From Allohahella sp002354735 (lineage in GTDB: Bacteria; Pseudomonadota; Gammaproteobacteria; Pseudomonadales; Oleiphilaceae): 64,000 bases of DNA. Position 1 is the stretch's first letter; each line of letters opens with the position of its first letter. Shown here in pieces: positions 46,302 to 55,514 of the stretch. The translations under genes and the position numbers were made by a program. The stretch lies in the NCBI RefSeq assembly GCF_047946665.1, contig NZ_CP172312.1, forward strand, positions 2,666,001 to 2,730,000. The letters are read 5' to 3'. The notes beneath the pieces are model-generated. The model had not been told where the DNA came from. It worked only from the letters and a program-made list of their open reading frames with translations, and made no database searches.

Positions 46302-48451
46302 GATGTTTTACGCTGTTGGTATAGGTTGACGAGTTTCTGTGAGGCGAAAATGAGCACGATCCAGAACACGATACCTCCTGTAAGATAGCCTATATTCTGA
46401 GCTGATGGATTGATCACGATCTGAGTGAGTGAATCTCCGACGAAACCCTTGGCTACCATGAGCGGGGCCATGCCAAGGAAGGTTCCCATCATGAACTGAT
46501 AAAATCTGATCGACGAAAAGCCGGCGACCAGATTGACAAGACTGAAGGGCGCGATTGGTATCACCCGTATCGCAGCCACGCCGATGATGCCGCTTTCCTT
46601 GAACTTCTGATCGACACGTTTGACCTTGCTACCGCCTATGCGACTGAGGCTGTCACCGCCCATGGCCTGGCCTACGCCAAACAACAAGGCTGCACTGCAC
46701 AACGCTCCGGCCATGCCATAGATCGGCCCCCATAGCGGCCCGAATACCGCCGCGACGGCGACCGATAACACTGTTACTGGGAAGAACAGGATGCCCGCCA
46801 GGACATATATTCCACACACGGCAGGCAGGGCCCAATAGGTGCCTCTGGTTGACTCAAGGAAGCCCTGCACTGCATCCGCATTCAGCCACGAAACGTGTTG
46901 GCTTGCGTAGTAGCCACCCGCCACCAATAACGCGATTATCAGAATCGCCGCTCCGAAGATGAGCACCTTCTTACTCGGGTTGCTGAGCTGGGTTCGTTTG
47001 CCGTTAAACAGGGTCAGGGGGGGCACGAGAGGTTCCTCCGGGTCGGAAAATGGGAGCATGAAAGCGTGTAAGGACTGGTCGGTGAATTGCTCATCCTCGA
47101 CCTCGGACAAAGCGTATTTTCCCGGCCCTCTACAGCGTTCCAGTTCCCGAAGCGGCTGGCCAGGTTGCAGGAGACTGCGAAGCTGCGCCGGCTCACAGCC
47201 TGAATGCTCGAGAACGAGATCGTCTCGAGCCTGCCTGATCTGCTCGCGATGAACATCGGAGCGGGCTTCGAAGACGAGATCGCATTCCGTATCCAGCGTC
47301 ATTGACCGGTTGGACAAATTCGCAGAGCCGATGACCATATAGCGATCATCGATGGTCATAACCTTTGAATGGACACGTTTCGAAGTCGTGTTGCCGTCAT
47401 CATCTTCGTACGAGGAGGACGCCATTAATATGCGCTCTGGCTCTACGCCAGCTTCGAGTATCTTCTTGAAATCCACTCGACTGGCCCAGTACGCTTCACG
47501 TTCAACAGTGCCTTCTGGCTCATACGAACTCACTAGCAATACACGCAAATTTGGGCATTGCTTCAGACGCTCGTTGAGTCGCTCTGCAATTTCCTGGCGA
47601 CTGGCAAACTGGTTCTCGATATAGATGAGATCCTCAGCGCGATCGATAAGATCGAGCAGCATGCGACGAACTTCCTGCTTCGGCTCAGCGTCATCCATGA
47701 AGGGAATCGTGCGAGCAATAGCGCAATCGATATCTTGAAATAACGGCGATACGGATGGCGGCCAGCATCTGGGGGGCTTCTCTCTCGGCTGTGGCCCCTC
47801 ATCCCTGATTGCAACTGCTTCCTTGCGCGCAAGCCGTTTCCAGCGCCAACGCACCAACTCAGCAAGATGACCCACGATTGGCCCTGCGACAACGCACTGA
47901 ACGTCGTGAAGCGGCCCGTATGGGCCATCTTCCTCCACCCGTTCAGCTTCAATAGGCCGATGAGCGCGCGTATCCCAGCGGTGCACCGCTATATCCATAC
48001 CTCCTGAGAATGCCACCTCATCATCGATGATCACTATTTTCTGATGCTGACTGCCACCCATGGGAATGGTCGCATCAAGTTCCACATGAACGTTGTCCGG
48101 GGTTTTCTCGTCCCAGACCTCCTTCGCCCAGAGTTCCCGCATCCCTAAAAAAGCGAGCGAAGAGTCCCATCTGAGCAGGTACACCTGCAGGTCTGGGTTA
48201 TCGCGTGCACATTGCGCGAGCAGATCGCTCACGACCGAGGGCAGTTCAGCAGCACGCTCTTCCTCACCTCTGAGCAGGCGAATTCTGCTGTCGATATCCC
48301 ACCCAACGATAAATATGCTGTGGCGGGCGCGACTAAAGGCTTCGTGCAGCGCCCTGTAATAGTTCTCACAATCAACAACAGGTGCAGCAAAACTTGCTGT
48401 GGCATGGCGCCAGCAATTGACATCCGGCTTGAACAGCGAGGCGGTCGTCAT
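46298..48451 (-). CDS. Phospholipase D fused to a VTT/DedA-like membrane domain
   Basis: 717 aa. Two HKD motifs, HQKIVIIDDEVAFSGG (~residue 137) and HSKVMTIDDRYMVIGSANLS (~365), form the phospholipase D/cardiolipin-synthase-type active site. From ~495 the chain becomes a membrane domain of the SNARE-associated/VTT family, with the motif VTVLSVAVAAVFGPLWGPIYGMAGA. It is a two-domain fusion, placing a lipid-hydrolysing or -transferring domain on a DedA-like scaffold. Forms an operon with the EEP gene (4-base overlap). Confidence 0.9.
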   Translation of the reverse strand: MTTASLFKPDVNCWRHATASFAAPVVDCENYYRALHEAFSRARHSIFIVGWDIDSRIRLLRGEEERAAELPSVVSDLLAQCARDNPDLQVYLLRWDSSLAFLGMRELWAKEVWDEKTPDNVHVELDATIPMGGSQHQKIVIIDDEVAFSGGMDIAVHRWDTRAHRPIEAERVEEDGPYGPLHDVQCVVAGPIVGHLAELVRWRWKRLARKEAVAIRDEGPQPREKPPRCWPPSVSPLFQDIDCAIARTIPFMDDAEPKQEVRRMLLDLIDRAEDLIYIENQFASRQEIAERLNERLKQCPNLRVLLVSSYEPEGTVEREAYWASRVDFKKILEAGVEPERILMASSSYEDDDGNTTSKRVHSKVMTIDDRYMVIGSANLSNRSMTLDTECDLVFEARSDVHREQIRQARDDLVLEHSGCEPAQLRSLLQPGQPLRELERCRGPGKYALSEVEDEQFTDQSLHAFMLPFSDPEEPLVPPLTLFNGKRTQLSNPSKKVLIFGAAILIIALLVAGGYYASQHVSWLNADAVQGFLESTRGTYWALPAVCGIYVLAGILFFPVTVLSVAVAAVFGPLWGPIYGMAGALCSAALLFGVGQAMGGDSLSRIGGSKVKRVDQKFKESGIIGVAAIRVIPIAPFSLVNLVAGFSSIRFYQFMMGTFLGMAPLMVAKGFVGDSLTQIVINPSAQNIGYLTGGIVFWIVLIFASQKLVNLYQQRKTS

Positions 48452-48785
48452 GATCTCACCAAGGGTTTGAACCTCTCTCTTGTGTGCGTTTGTGTGTGCG
48501 TGGGCAGAGGGTGTCGCTCATGCAGATGAAACACCAGATAGTGACTATGCAGGTTTCAGGCCAGCAGGCGGCCAGATGCTTGACAAGTAGCGGGTATTTA
48601 CAGGCAAGTGCTTGTCAGGTCTGCGAATGCACAGAACTGGCGCCTGTGTTTCGCACATGATTTCAACGCAGTTCGGCGGAGCTGGAGGAGAAGAAATTAC
48701 ATTTTCTGGCTTCGCACCGGTTCAGGTCGGAGACATCCCCTGTTGGAGCAAAGCCAGAGATCGGGCTTTCAATAGACTAAGCTGC
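48452..48785. other. 334-base intergenic region with GT-rich tract
   Basis: Between the PLD-VTT gene and the amidotransferase gene. It holds a GT-rich low-complexity tract at about 48478-48507 (TGTGTGCGTTTGTGTGTGCGTG). An open frame at 48612-48881 on the plus strand looks random. The promoter of the leftward PLD gene should lie here but could not be recognised. Confidence 0.6.
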
Positions 48786-49481
48786 TTAGTCCAGATATGG
48801 CGCTTGCCCCGGATTGAGGAAAAAGCGCGAGAGCACACCGGCTATCTTTTGCGTCGAAAGCGAACGCTGCAGCGACGCTAGCGCTTGCGCTTGCAGCGCC
48901 TCTCCGAGAATCGCACTACGGTCCATGATAAGTTCAGCCATGAAGCCTGCTTCAAACTCCGGGTGCGGTTGCAGGGTCAATGCCTGCTGGCCGTAAGAGA
49001 GCCCAGCGTATCTGCAGAAGTCATTTTGAAGAAAGCATTTCGCGTCAGCCGGTGCCTCGATGACCTGATCCTGGTGAAAGGCCATGATAGACAGCGCCTC
49101 TCCATCATCGAAGTCATAGGTTTTGGCACCTATCGACCAGCCATCATGAAATTTCTCGACCCGACCACCCATCGCCTGAGCAATGATCTGGTGACCGAAA
49201 CAAATACCGGCGATGGGACGCTTCACGGCAAAACAGGCACGGATGAATGTTTCGAGGGGCTCGATCCAGGCGTGAGGCTCGTAAACGCCGTGCCTGGAGC
49301 CGGTGATCAGCCATGCGTCAGCAGCCTCAGGGTCTTCCGGCAGGTGTCCGTCCAGGATTGAATAGACCTCGAAACTGAAATGGGTTTCACCTAGCAGGCG
49401 AACGAACATACTATCGTAGTCGCCATAGCGCGGCAGCAGGTCGTCGGGTACACGACCGGGTTTGAGGATACCTATCTTCAT
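48786..49481 (-). CDS. Class I glutamine amidotransferase-like protein
   Basis: 231 aa. Catalytic Cys in GICFGHQI, His and Glu in LQPHPEFEAGF. It lacks a fused synthetase, so it is either a stand-alone amidotransferase or a hydrolase of gamma-glutamyl compounds. Substrate unknown. Single gene on the same strand as its neighbours. Confidence 0.9.
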   Translation of the reverse strand: MKIGILKPGRVPDDLLPRYGDYDSMFVRLLGETHFSFEVYSILDGHLPEDPEAADAWLITGSRHGVYEPHAWIEPLETFIRACFAVKRPIAGICFGHQIIAQAMGGRVEKFHDGWSIGAKTYDFDDGEALSIMAFHQDQVIEAPADAKCFLQNDFCRYAGLSYGQQALTLQPHPEFEAGFMAELIMDRSAILGEALQAQALASLQRSLSTQKIAGVLSRFFLNPGQAPYLD

Positions 49482-49574
49482 GAGGGTTACCGCAAGGCAG
49501 GAAAATGAATATCACTCAAGTATAGCGTTTAAGCACAAAACGAGAGCTGCAGAATAATCTTTGCGAGCAAGTGA

Positions 49575-50546
49575 TCAGTCTCGTTGAGAGGCAATTCTAC
49601 CGCGATCATGTGTGGAGTCGAAATCGATGTCCGGCCCGGCCGGAATGATCTGCGTCGGGTTGATCATGGTATGGCTATAGTAATAATGGCGCTTGATATG
49701 GTCGAAATTGACTGTCTCGGAAACGCCTGGCCACTGGTAGAGCTCTCTGACATAGCCGGAGAGCGCAGGAAAGTCTTCCAAGCGCTGCCGGTTGCACTTG
49801 AAATGACCGTGGTAGACCGCATCAAACCGAATCAGGGTCGTGAAGAGCCGCCAATCCGCTTCGGTGATTTGTGAGCCTGCCAGATACCGTTGCCTGCGAA
49901 GCCTCGCTTCCACTCGATCGAGCGCAGCGAACAACGCAGCATAAGCGTCCTCATAGGCAGTCTGTTCGGTTGCAAAGCCGCAGCGATAGACGCCATTGTT
50001 GATGTGTTCATAAACATCTGCATTGATGTCATCAATTTCAGCACGAAGAGCCGATGGATAGTAATCCGCATCATTTCCACTAATCTCGTTAAATGCGGAA
50101 TTGAACATGCGAATGATGTCAGCAGACTCATTGCTGACGATGCAATCCTGCGTCTTGTCCCATAAAACCGGCACCGTTACCCTGCCGGTATAATCGGACT
50201 TGTTACGGGTGTATAACTGATGGAGATAATCCGCGGCATGAAGCTGGTCGCCCGTACTGCCTTCGGAGCGATTGAAGGTCCAGCCGTGCTTCAGCATATA
50301 TGGGCTCACGATTGAAACGCCGATATGAGGCTCGAGCGCCTTCAGTTTTCTGAAAATGAGAGTTCGATGCGCCCAGGGGCAGGCCAGCGAAACGTAAAGA
50401 TGGTAGCGAGCCGACTCTGCCGGAAAGTCTTTTCCCTCCCCTTCTACGCCTATCCAGTTTCTGAGCTGAGCGGCTTCGCGCTTGAAGACGCCATCGCTTG
50501 TATCGTACCAGGTATCCTGCCACTGACCATTTTTCAGTAGTCCCAT
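49575..50546 (-). CDS. yqjG: Glutathionyl-hydroquinone reductase (Xi-class GST)
   Basis: 323 aa from ATG 50546 with GGAG six bases upstream. Xi-class glutathione transferase (YqjG/ECM4 type) that reduces glutathionyl-hydroquinones. The nucleophilic Cys is in the motif LACPWAHRTLI; the glutathione-site VSNESADIIRMFN follows, and the C-terminal all-helical domain carries the YHGHFKCN motif. A longer frame to 50567 is less likely. Confidence 0.93.
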   Translation of the reverse strand: MGLLKNGQWQDTWYDTSDGVFKREAAQLRNWIGVEGEGKDFPAESARYHLYVSLACPWAHRTLIFRKLKALEPHIGVSIVSPYMLKHGWTFNRSEGSTGDQLHAADYLHQLYTRNKSDYTGRVTVPVLWDKTQDCIVSNESADIIRMFNSAFNEISGNDADYYPSALRAEIDDINADVYEHINNGVYRCGFATEQTAYEDAYAALFAALDRVEARLRRQRYLAGSQITEADWRLFTTLIRFDAVYHGHFKCNRQRLEDFPALSGYVRELYQWPGVSETVNFDHIKRHYYYSHTMINPTQIIPAGPDIDFDSTHDRGRIASQRD

Positions 50547-50605
50547 TCGCCACTCCAATAGATGCAATGCAGTCTTCAGTTACGATCGTAAAGCGGGTTC
50601 GGGCC

Positions 50606-53230
50606 TTACAGGCGTACCAGCTCTGCGTTACCTACGTAGCTGAACCGGCCGGGCGTGCAGGTCAATAGGATGATCTGCGAGTGCCTGCCGCAGTGAGCCA
50701 GCGCAGCACCCATCGTCTCCAGCCGACCAGGGTCTGAGAAGCCAAGCGCATCATCGATGATGACCGGGACGCCACCATGCCGGGAAACAATTTTCGCAGC
50801 TGCCAGTCGCGTGAGAATGCCAAGCTGCTCCTTCGCGCCCACGCTCAGACCATCGAAAGGTATCGTCCTGCCCCTGCGGGTGCAGCTCGACAGAGACCAG
50901 TCATCCGCCAGGGTGATTTCGAAATCAGCACCGAACACGATGCGCCCCAACGACTCGATGCCTTCCTTCAATGGTTGCAGATACGCTTTTCTCGTCGCGT
51001 TCCGGTGCCGATCGACACACTCCCAAAGCCGCTGAACTGCGGCCGCTCGCCGTTTCACGCCCGCGACATATCGCTTGCGCTCGAGATGCTTCCGCTCTGC
51101 AAGATCGAGTTTCTCCTTGCGACCGTCCGCCTGCGCCTTGGCCAGTCGATCCTCCAGCACGGCAAGTCTGGTGGCTTGCTGCGCCAGATCCTTGCTGGCG
51201 CGATCACGGCTTGCCCTGGCATTGACCAGCAAGGCTTCGACAGTTTCCACAGGTGACTCCGCAAGCTCCTGCTCCAGCCTCTCAAGCTTTAGCGCCAAGT
51301 CCGACGTTTCTCTTGTCCGTGCCTGCAGCCGCTGTCGGAGGACCTCAACAGATTCCGAGCGCTCTGCTTCAGCAAGTTCAGCCTGACGCCGCTGTAGATC
51401 GTTATCGAGCCCCACCACCTCCTGTGAGGCGACACGTTGACTCGCATGGGCCTCCTCGAATCGGCTTCGCGCGTGTTCATACACAGCAAGGGCAGCTTCC
51501 ACCGCCTGCTCAGCATCCTTGAACGCCTGGTCGAGTTCCTTGACCAGAAGTCTGGCCTTCGCATGATCATCGGGTATAGGCCGGTCACTGTTACGAGCTT
51601 GCAGATAATCCTCACACGCGAGTCGCATTTGCTCGAGGCGTGCCTGCAGCTCAGCCTCGTCATCACTTCCCAACAATGCTTTCCGTCTGTCGACCAGCAT
51701 CTTGAGATTGGTGGCAGCCTGCTGACGCCTGGCTTCTGCTGCGAAGGCTTCTGCCAGGCTTTCCACGCCGCAGCGGTCGAGTGCTGCATTCACCAACTGC
51801 CGAGCCTGCGAAACTTTCTGTTCGAGCTCAGACGTGGATTGCGATGGCCTGATCCTGAAGTCGGCCACGCCGGGAATGGATATGACCATTTCAGCTATGG
51901 CACGACGCGATTCGGAGGAGCCCTGCAAAAGGTTCACTGATTTCCCATCCACCTCCAGGGTGAGGTCCTTTCGCGCCGACCACTCAACAACGGTGGTGGC
52001 GAGATCACGTTGGCCGATCGCTACCTGCAGTTGGCTCTCACTCTTCTGAAGGGCGTCCAATCGTGTGGCATCGGTTCTGATGCCTGCCATGACAGCCCGA
52101 TCCGCCGCCAATTGTTCACTCAAGCTGCGACATTGATCGAGCCGTTGCTGCTCACGCTCGAGTATCGCCACCCGTTCGAGATGCTGCAGGTCGGCCCGCG
52201 CGGATTCAAGATGAGCCAGCGTCTGCAGGCGCTCGTTCTTCAAGCTCTGAAGGTTGAGCGCTGCCGCGTCTCGCTCGGACTGCAGGCTTTCGAGCTCGGT
52301 GAGAAAACGCTCCAGGTCTCGCCGCTTCTGATCCAGTAGCTCGTGGTCGTTTCGACACTGTGCAGCGAACCGCTCGCGCCGAGAAACTTCATCCTGCACG
52401 GCTTGCCAGAGCTGTCTTGCGGTCTCCAGTGCATCACGGGTGCCCCTGACCTGCTGCTCAATCGAGCTGATGACCTTCCACTCAGCTTCGCGTTGCGCCA
52501 ATGTCAGCTGCAACTCCGGACCGACTTTTTCCAGGCGCTGTACTTCAGCAAGGCAGCGCTCGTATTCAGCGGTATCTGTCACGATGTCATTCAATTGCGC
52601 GATGGCATCTGCAACAGCAGCCTCGAGTTCTGCGATCTCGGTATCGAGACGGCTGAATTTCGGCTTGCCGGTCTTCAGCGAAAAGTACTGCTCATATTCG
52701 GCCTGTACCCGCTCGTACAGACCCGCGTCATCCTGCTCATTCGCTGCGCTGCCAACAGCTGCATCCAGCGCTCTGGCAAGCCCCGCCGACTCGGAAAGAC
52801 CAGCCGCTCGGATTTCCTTGCCCTGCTCGACGAGTAGTGCATGCCACAGACTCGTGTCTATCGTGGAAGACAGCATCTGCTCAGCAAGCTCGTGCGCCTC
52901 GCGCCCGGTATACTGCGCGGGCTCAGGCTTGAGTATCCGCAGCGTAGTCTGGCTTTTCCGGTTGTAAGTCTTGCTGTAAACGAAATGGTAATCACCGGTC
53001 ACGACCTCTGCCTCGACCCGGCTACCAACATCCTCGCCCACCGGCTGAATCGCCTTCACGCTCTTCTTGTTCGATGAATCAAGCTCAGCGAAGAGTGTCC
53101 GGAGAGCCTCTACCAAAGTCGATTTACCAATCTCATTGGGCCCTTCTATGAGCGTGACGCTGTCTGAGAATGTGATGTCCCTGACGGCGACACCGCGCCA
53201 GTTCTCGAGCGAAAGCCTGAGTAGTCTCAT
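50606..53230 (-). CDS. yhaN: SbcC/YhaN-like AAA ATPase
   Basis: 874 aa. Rad50/SbcC-like ATPase of the YhaN type: Walker A GPNEIGKSTLVEALR near residue 35, a long coiled coil with two helices (about 165-750), then the signature region FDGLSVGAKEQLGILTRLAAAK and Walker B VPVIIDDALGFSDPGR. No zinc-hook CxxC is evident, unlike SbcC or Rad50. Its start overlaps the 3' end of the phosphoesterase gene by 4 bases. Likely acts with that partner in DNA end processing. Confidence 0.9.
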   Translation of the reverse strand: MRLLRLSLENWRGVAVRDITFSDSVTLIEGPNEIGKSTLVEALRTLFAELDSSNKKSVKAIQPVGEDVGSRVEAEVVTGDYHFVYSKTYNRKSQTTLRILKPEPAQYTGREAHELAEQMLSSTIDTSLWHALLVEQGKEIRAAGLSESAGLARALDAAVGSAANEQDDAGLYERVQAEYEQYFSLKTGKPKFSRLDTEIAELEAAVADAIAQLNDIVTDTAEYERCLAEVQRLEKVGPELQLTLAQREAEWKVISSIEQQVRGTRDALETARQLWQAVQDEVSRRERFAAQCRNDHELLDQKRRDLERFLTELESLQSERDAAALNLQSLKNERLQTLAHLESARADLQHLERVAILEREQQRLDQCRSLSEQLAADRAVMAGIRTDATRLDALQKSESQLQVAIGQRDLATTVVEWSARKDLTLEVDGKSVNLLQGSSESRRAIAEMVISIPGVADFRIRPSQSTSELEQKVSQARQLVNAALDRCGVESLAEAFAAEARRQQAATNLKMLVDRRKALLGSDDEAELQARLEQMRLACEDYLQARNSDRPIPDDHAKARLLVKELDQAFKDAEQAVEAALAVYEHARSRFEEAHASQRVASQEVVGLDNDLQRRQAELAEAERSESVEVLRQRLQARTRETSDLALKLERLEQELAESPVETVEALLVNARASRDRASKDLAQQATRLAVLEDRLAKAQADGRKEKLDLAERKHLERKRYVAGVKRRAAAVQRLWECVDRHRNATRKAYLQPLKEGIESLGRIVFGADFEITLADDWSLSSCTRRGRTIPFDGLSVGAKEQLGILTRLAAAKIVSRHGGVPVIIDDALGFSDPGRLETMGAALAHCGRHSQIILLTCTPGRFSYVGNAELVRL

Positions 53231-54375
53231 TGGCTTGCGTCCCCTGTCTGGCTAACAACAAGACGGTAAAAGAGACGGAGAGCATCTTCGGCAACAGGAT
53301 CTTTAACCGCCTCAGCCTGCAGCTCCTGCCATGCCTGGCGCGCATAGCCGCTGAGCGCAAGACTATCCTCGTCAAGACTGTCGGGAATAATGGTCAAATT
53401 GGACGTGCGCTCGCGCCTGCGCAGGCTCGCAAAGAGTTCGGCCTGGGTAGAAAGAAGCTGATCAAGCTCTGCCGCACAACGAAGGCTGATGCTGCCGGTG
53501 AGGCCAATCTTGAGCGCTGTTCGGTCTTTCGCCTTGATACTGGCGATCCAGTCAGCAAGTTGTCGAAGATCCTCTGGACCATTCAGATGCCTTTGCTCCG
53601 CCAGGAAATGCCAATCCCCTACCTCAAGTGGAGTCGTCTTACATCCTGCTTCATCGAGCTCGACGAGAAGCGCCTTGTTGGGATCTACCTCATCAAAGGC
53701 TGTAGCGACAGGTGCCCCGCAGTACCAGACCCGTCCGCTGCCTCCGACGCTGGTTACAGAATGCCGGTCGCCAAGGGCAAGGTAATGAATCCGACCATCG
53801 TGCACGGCAGCCTCTACTGTGGCGAGATCGATGATCTCCGGTCTCGTGGCATCGGGCGCGAGAACGTCCACCTGCCCATGAGCAACCGCAACGCGAAGCT
53901 TGGAGCTCGTGGGTGTCAATGCCGTCAGCAGCCGTGCACAAAGGTCCGAACTCGGATGCTTGGTTCGCCATGGCGCGCCGACAATTTCAACACCGGCAAT
54001 ACCCGGCACCGCAATGGGCTCACTGTTCCTGATAACGACAATGTGTGGCGCGGCCGCCATGAATTCGGCTGTTGAAAAGATGGACGTTCCGTCCAGCGGG
54101 TCGTGGTTACCCGGTAGAAGAAAAACCGGCACAGGCAATGATTTCATGGCCTCTATGGCCCTGAGGACAGTCGCGCGAGACAACTGATTGGACTCGAAAA
54201 CATCACCGGCCACAACAATAAAGTCGGCCCGATGACGTGTGGCGAGCGCGCCCAGCTGTTCAATAGCATCGATTCTGGCCTGACTGAAGCGTGCCGCAGC
54301 CTCGTCGCTCATGAAGGCGCGGGTCATACCCAGTTGCCAGTCGGACGAGTGAATGAAACGGGCGGTCCTGTGCAT
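53227..54375 (-). CDS. yhaO: SbcD/YhaO-like metallophosphoesterase
   Basis: 382 aa. Calcineurin-like phosphoesterase with FIHSSDWQLGM, GDVFESNQ, LPGNHDPLDG and LALGDRHS motifs. The first motif has Gln where SbcD has the second metal ligand (DWH); a DWQ variant seems usual in this subfamily. The C-terminal part (after ~270) would contact the YhaN-like ATPase. First of the pair. An analogue of SbcCD/Mre11-Rad50. Confidence 0.9.
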   Translation of the reverse strand: MHRTARFIHSSDWQLGMTRAFMSDEAAARFSQARIDAIEQLGALATRHRADFIVVAGDVFESNQLSRATVLRAIEAMKSLPVPVFLLPGNHDPLDGTSIFSTAEFMAAAPHIVVIRNSEPIAVPGIAGVEIVGAPWRTKHPSSDLCARLLTALTPTSSKLRVAVAHGQVDVLAPDATRPEIIDLATVEAAVHDGRIHYLALGDRHSVTSVGGSGRVWYCGAPVATAFDEVDPNKALLVELDEAGCKTTPLEVGDWHFLAEQRHLNGPEDLRQLADWIASIKAKDRTALKIGLTGSISLRCAAELDQLLSTQAELFASLRRRERTSNLTIIPDSLDEDSLALSGYARQAWQELQAEAVKDPVAEDALRLFYRLVVSQTGDASQ

Positions 54376-54439
54376 GATACTCCTGTGTAGGCTGCTCTCA
54401 GATCAGCTCAGGTTGACAGCTGACCGACGCAGAGGCAAA

Positions 54440-55489
54440 TCAGCATCCGCCTCCGCTCTGGGACTGCATGTTCAGGCCGATCTGATCGAAGAAATTGGCG
54501 CCATCAGGGAAGGTCAGTTTGACCTTGGTGCCTTTCTGAATGCGGCCATCGATCTGCGTCCCGTCGAGCTCTACGAAGCTATATTTATTCGAGAGCGTGG
54601 TACACACTATTTCGCCGCTCGTGATCGCGAACTCCTCGTCTACTCCCGCTATATTCTGCACTTCGATAAACTCAGCCATGACACCAGCAACGGCGCCAGA
54701 GGAAGGGCTAATCGATGTGCGGAAGTAATACTTGTTGTTCACCTCGTCCCTGTGAGCCATAACTACTGAACCGGAGGCGGCCATCAGGCTCTTCACACGA
54801 TAACTCTCCGCCTTCATCGTCTTGTTGAGCGTATCTGAAAACAGGTTCTGCGCCTGCGTGGCATTGATCTCTGGGCACCCGCTATAAGTCGCGGGCAGTG
54901 TCAGGGAATCGGTACCGCTAAAGGCAACAGTCTCGATTTTCTGAACAGGATTCACTGAATAGAAATTGAGACCGCCTTCCACTAAGGCCTTATGGGTACA
55001 CTCAGCCGGTCCCTTGACGAACTTGCCTTTCTTGAAATCGTAGTTGAGTGGCTCGGGGTCGTAGCTCGTAGTGATGGTTGCCGTGGTCAGCTCGCCTGAG
55101 ATGGCCAGATTAGCTGCTTTCGGAGACGTATATTCAGACTTGCCCTCCATCTCGATGCGTTTGAATTCGTCCTCGAGCTTGGTTCGGAGCTGTCGCTCAA
55201 TTCTTACGCGCTCAGCGCCACTCTCGGTAATGATACGTCCTAGTGTACCGAAGAGGGTCTTGTGCAGATTGGGAGCAAGCGTTGAGTCGTAGTCACTCTT
55301 GATATCGGTAACGATAACCCTGAACGTATCGTTCTCGAGGACCTCAGCGCCAGGCGCCCCCTCCAGCTCTACGATCGGCATCATCTGCACAGCGACCTTG
55401 TCGCCTCTCATTGTCTTGCAACCACCAAGACTACTGATAATTGCGAGCCCGAGTGCAGTGTAAAGCACTGAATGTGGAGTCAGTTTCAT
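54440..55489 (-). CDS. Envelope lipoprotein of unknown function, last gene of the Mla-like operon
   Basis: 349 aa from ATG 55489 (AAGGGA just upstream). Signal peptide with lipobox LGGC (Cys ~24). A region around 50-165 (FRVIVTDIKSD, RVRIERQLRTKLEDEFKRIE, LAISGELTTATITTSYD) recalls CsgG/LpoB-like folds, but I cannot assign the family with confidence. The C-terminus is Ser/Gly rich and ends with Cys. It follows the LPP20 gene by 25 bases and is the last of the eight-gene operon; a short 6-bp inverted repeat at 54403-54423 follows. Confidence 0.75.
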   Translation of the reverse strand: MKLTPHSVLYTALGLAIISSLGGCKTMRGDKVAVQMMPIVELEGAPGAEVLENDTFRVIVTDIKSDYDSTLAPNLHKTLFGTLGRIITESGAERVRIERQLRTKLEDEFKRIEMEGKSEYTSPKAANLAISGELTTATITTSYDPEPLNYDFKKGKFVKGPAECTHKALVEGGLNFYSVNPVQKIETVAFSGTDSLTLPATYSGCPEINATQAQNLFSDTLNKTMKAESYRVKSLMAASGSVVMAHRDEVNNKYYFRTSISPSSGAVAGVMAEFIEVQNIAGVDEEFAITSGEIVCTTLSNKYSFVELDGTQIDGRIQKGTKVKLTFPDGANFFDQIGLNMQSQSGGGC

Positions 55490-55514
55490 AGTCCCTTCCT
55501 TCTTGATGTATTCC

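Noticed and set aside
48612..48881. 89-aa plus-strand frame after the GT-rich tract
   Set aside because: No family features, poor ribosome site and overlap with the amidotransferase gene end.
50606..54375. YhaN/YhaO pair as an anti-phage system
   Set aside because: The pair is a housekeeping-type SbcCD-like complex in many genomes and there are no other defence genes beside it.
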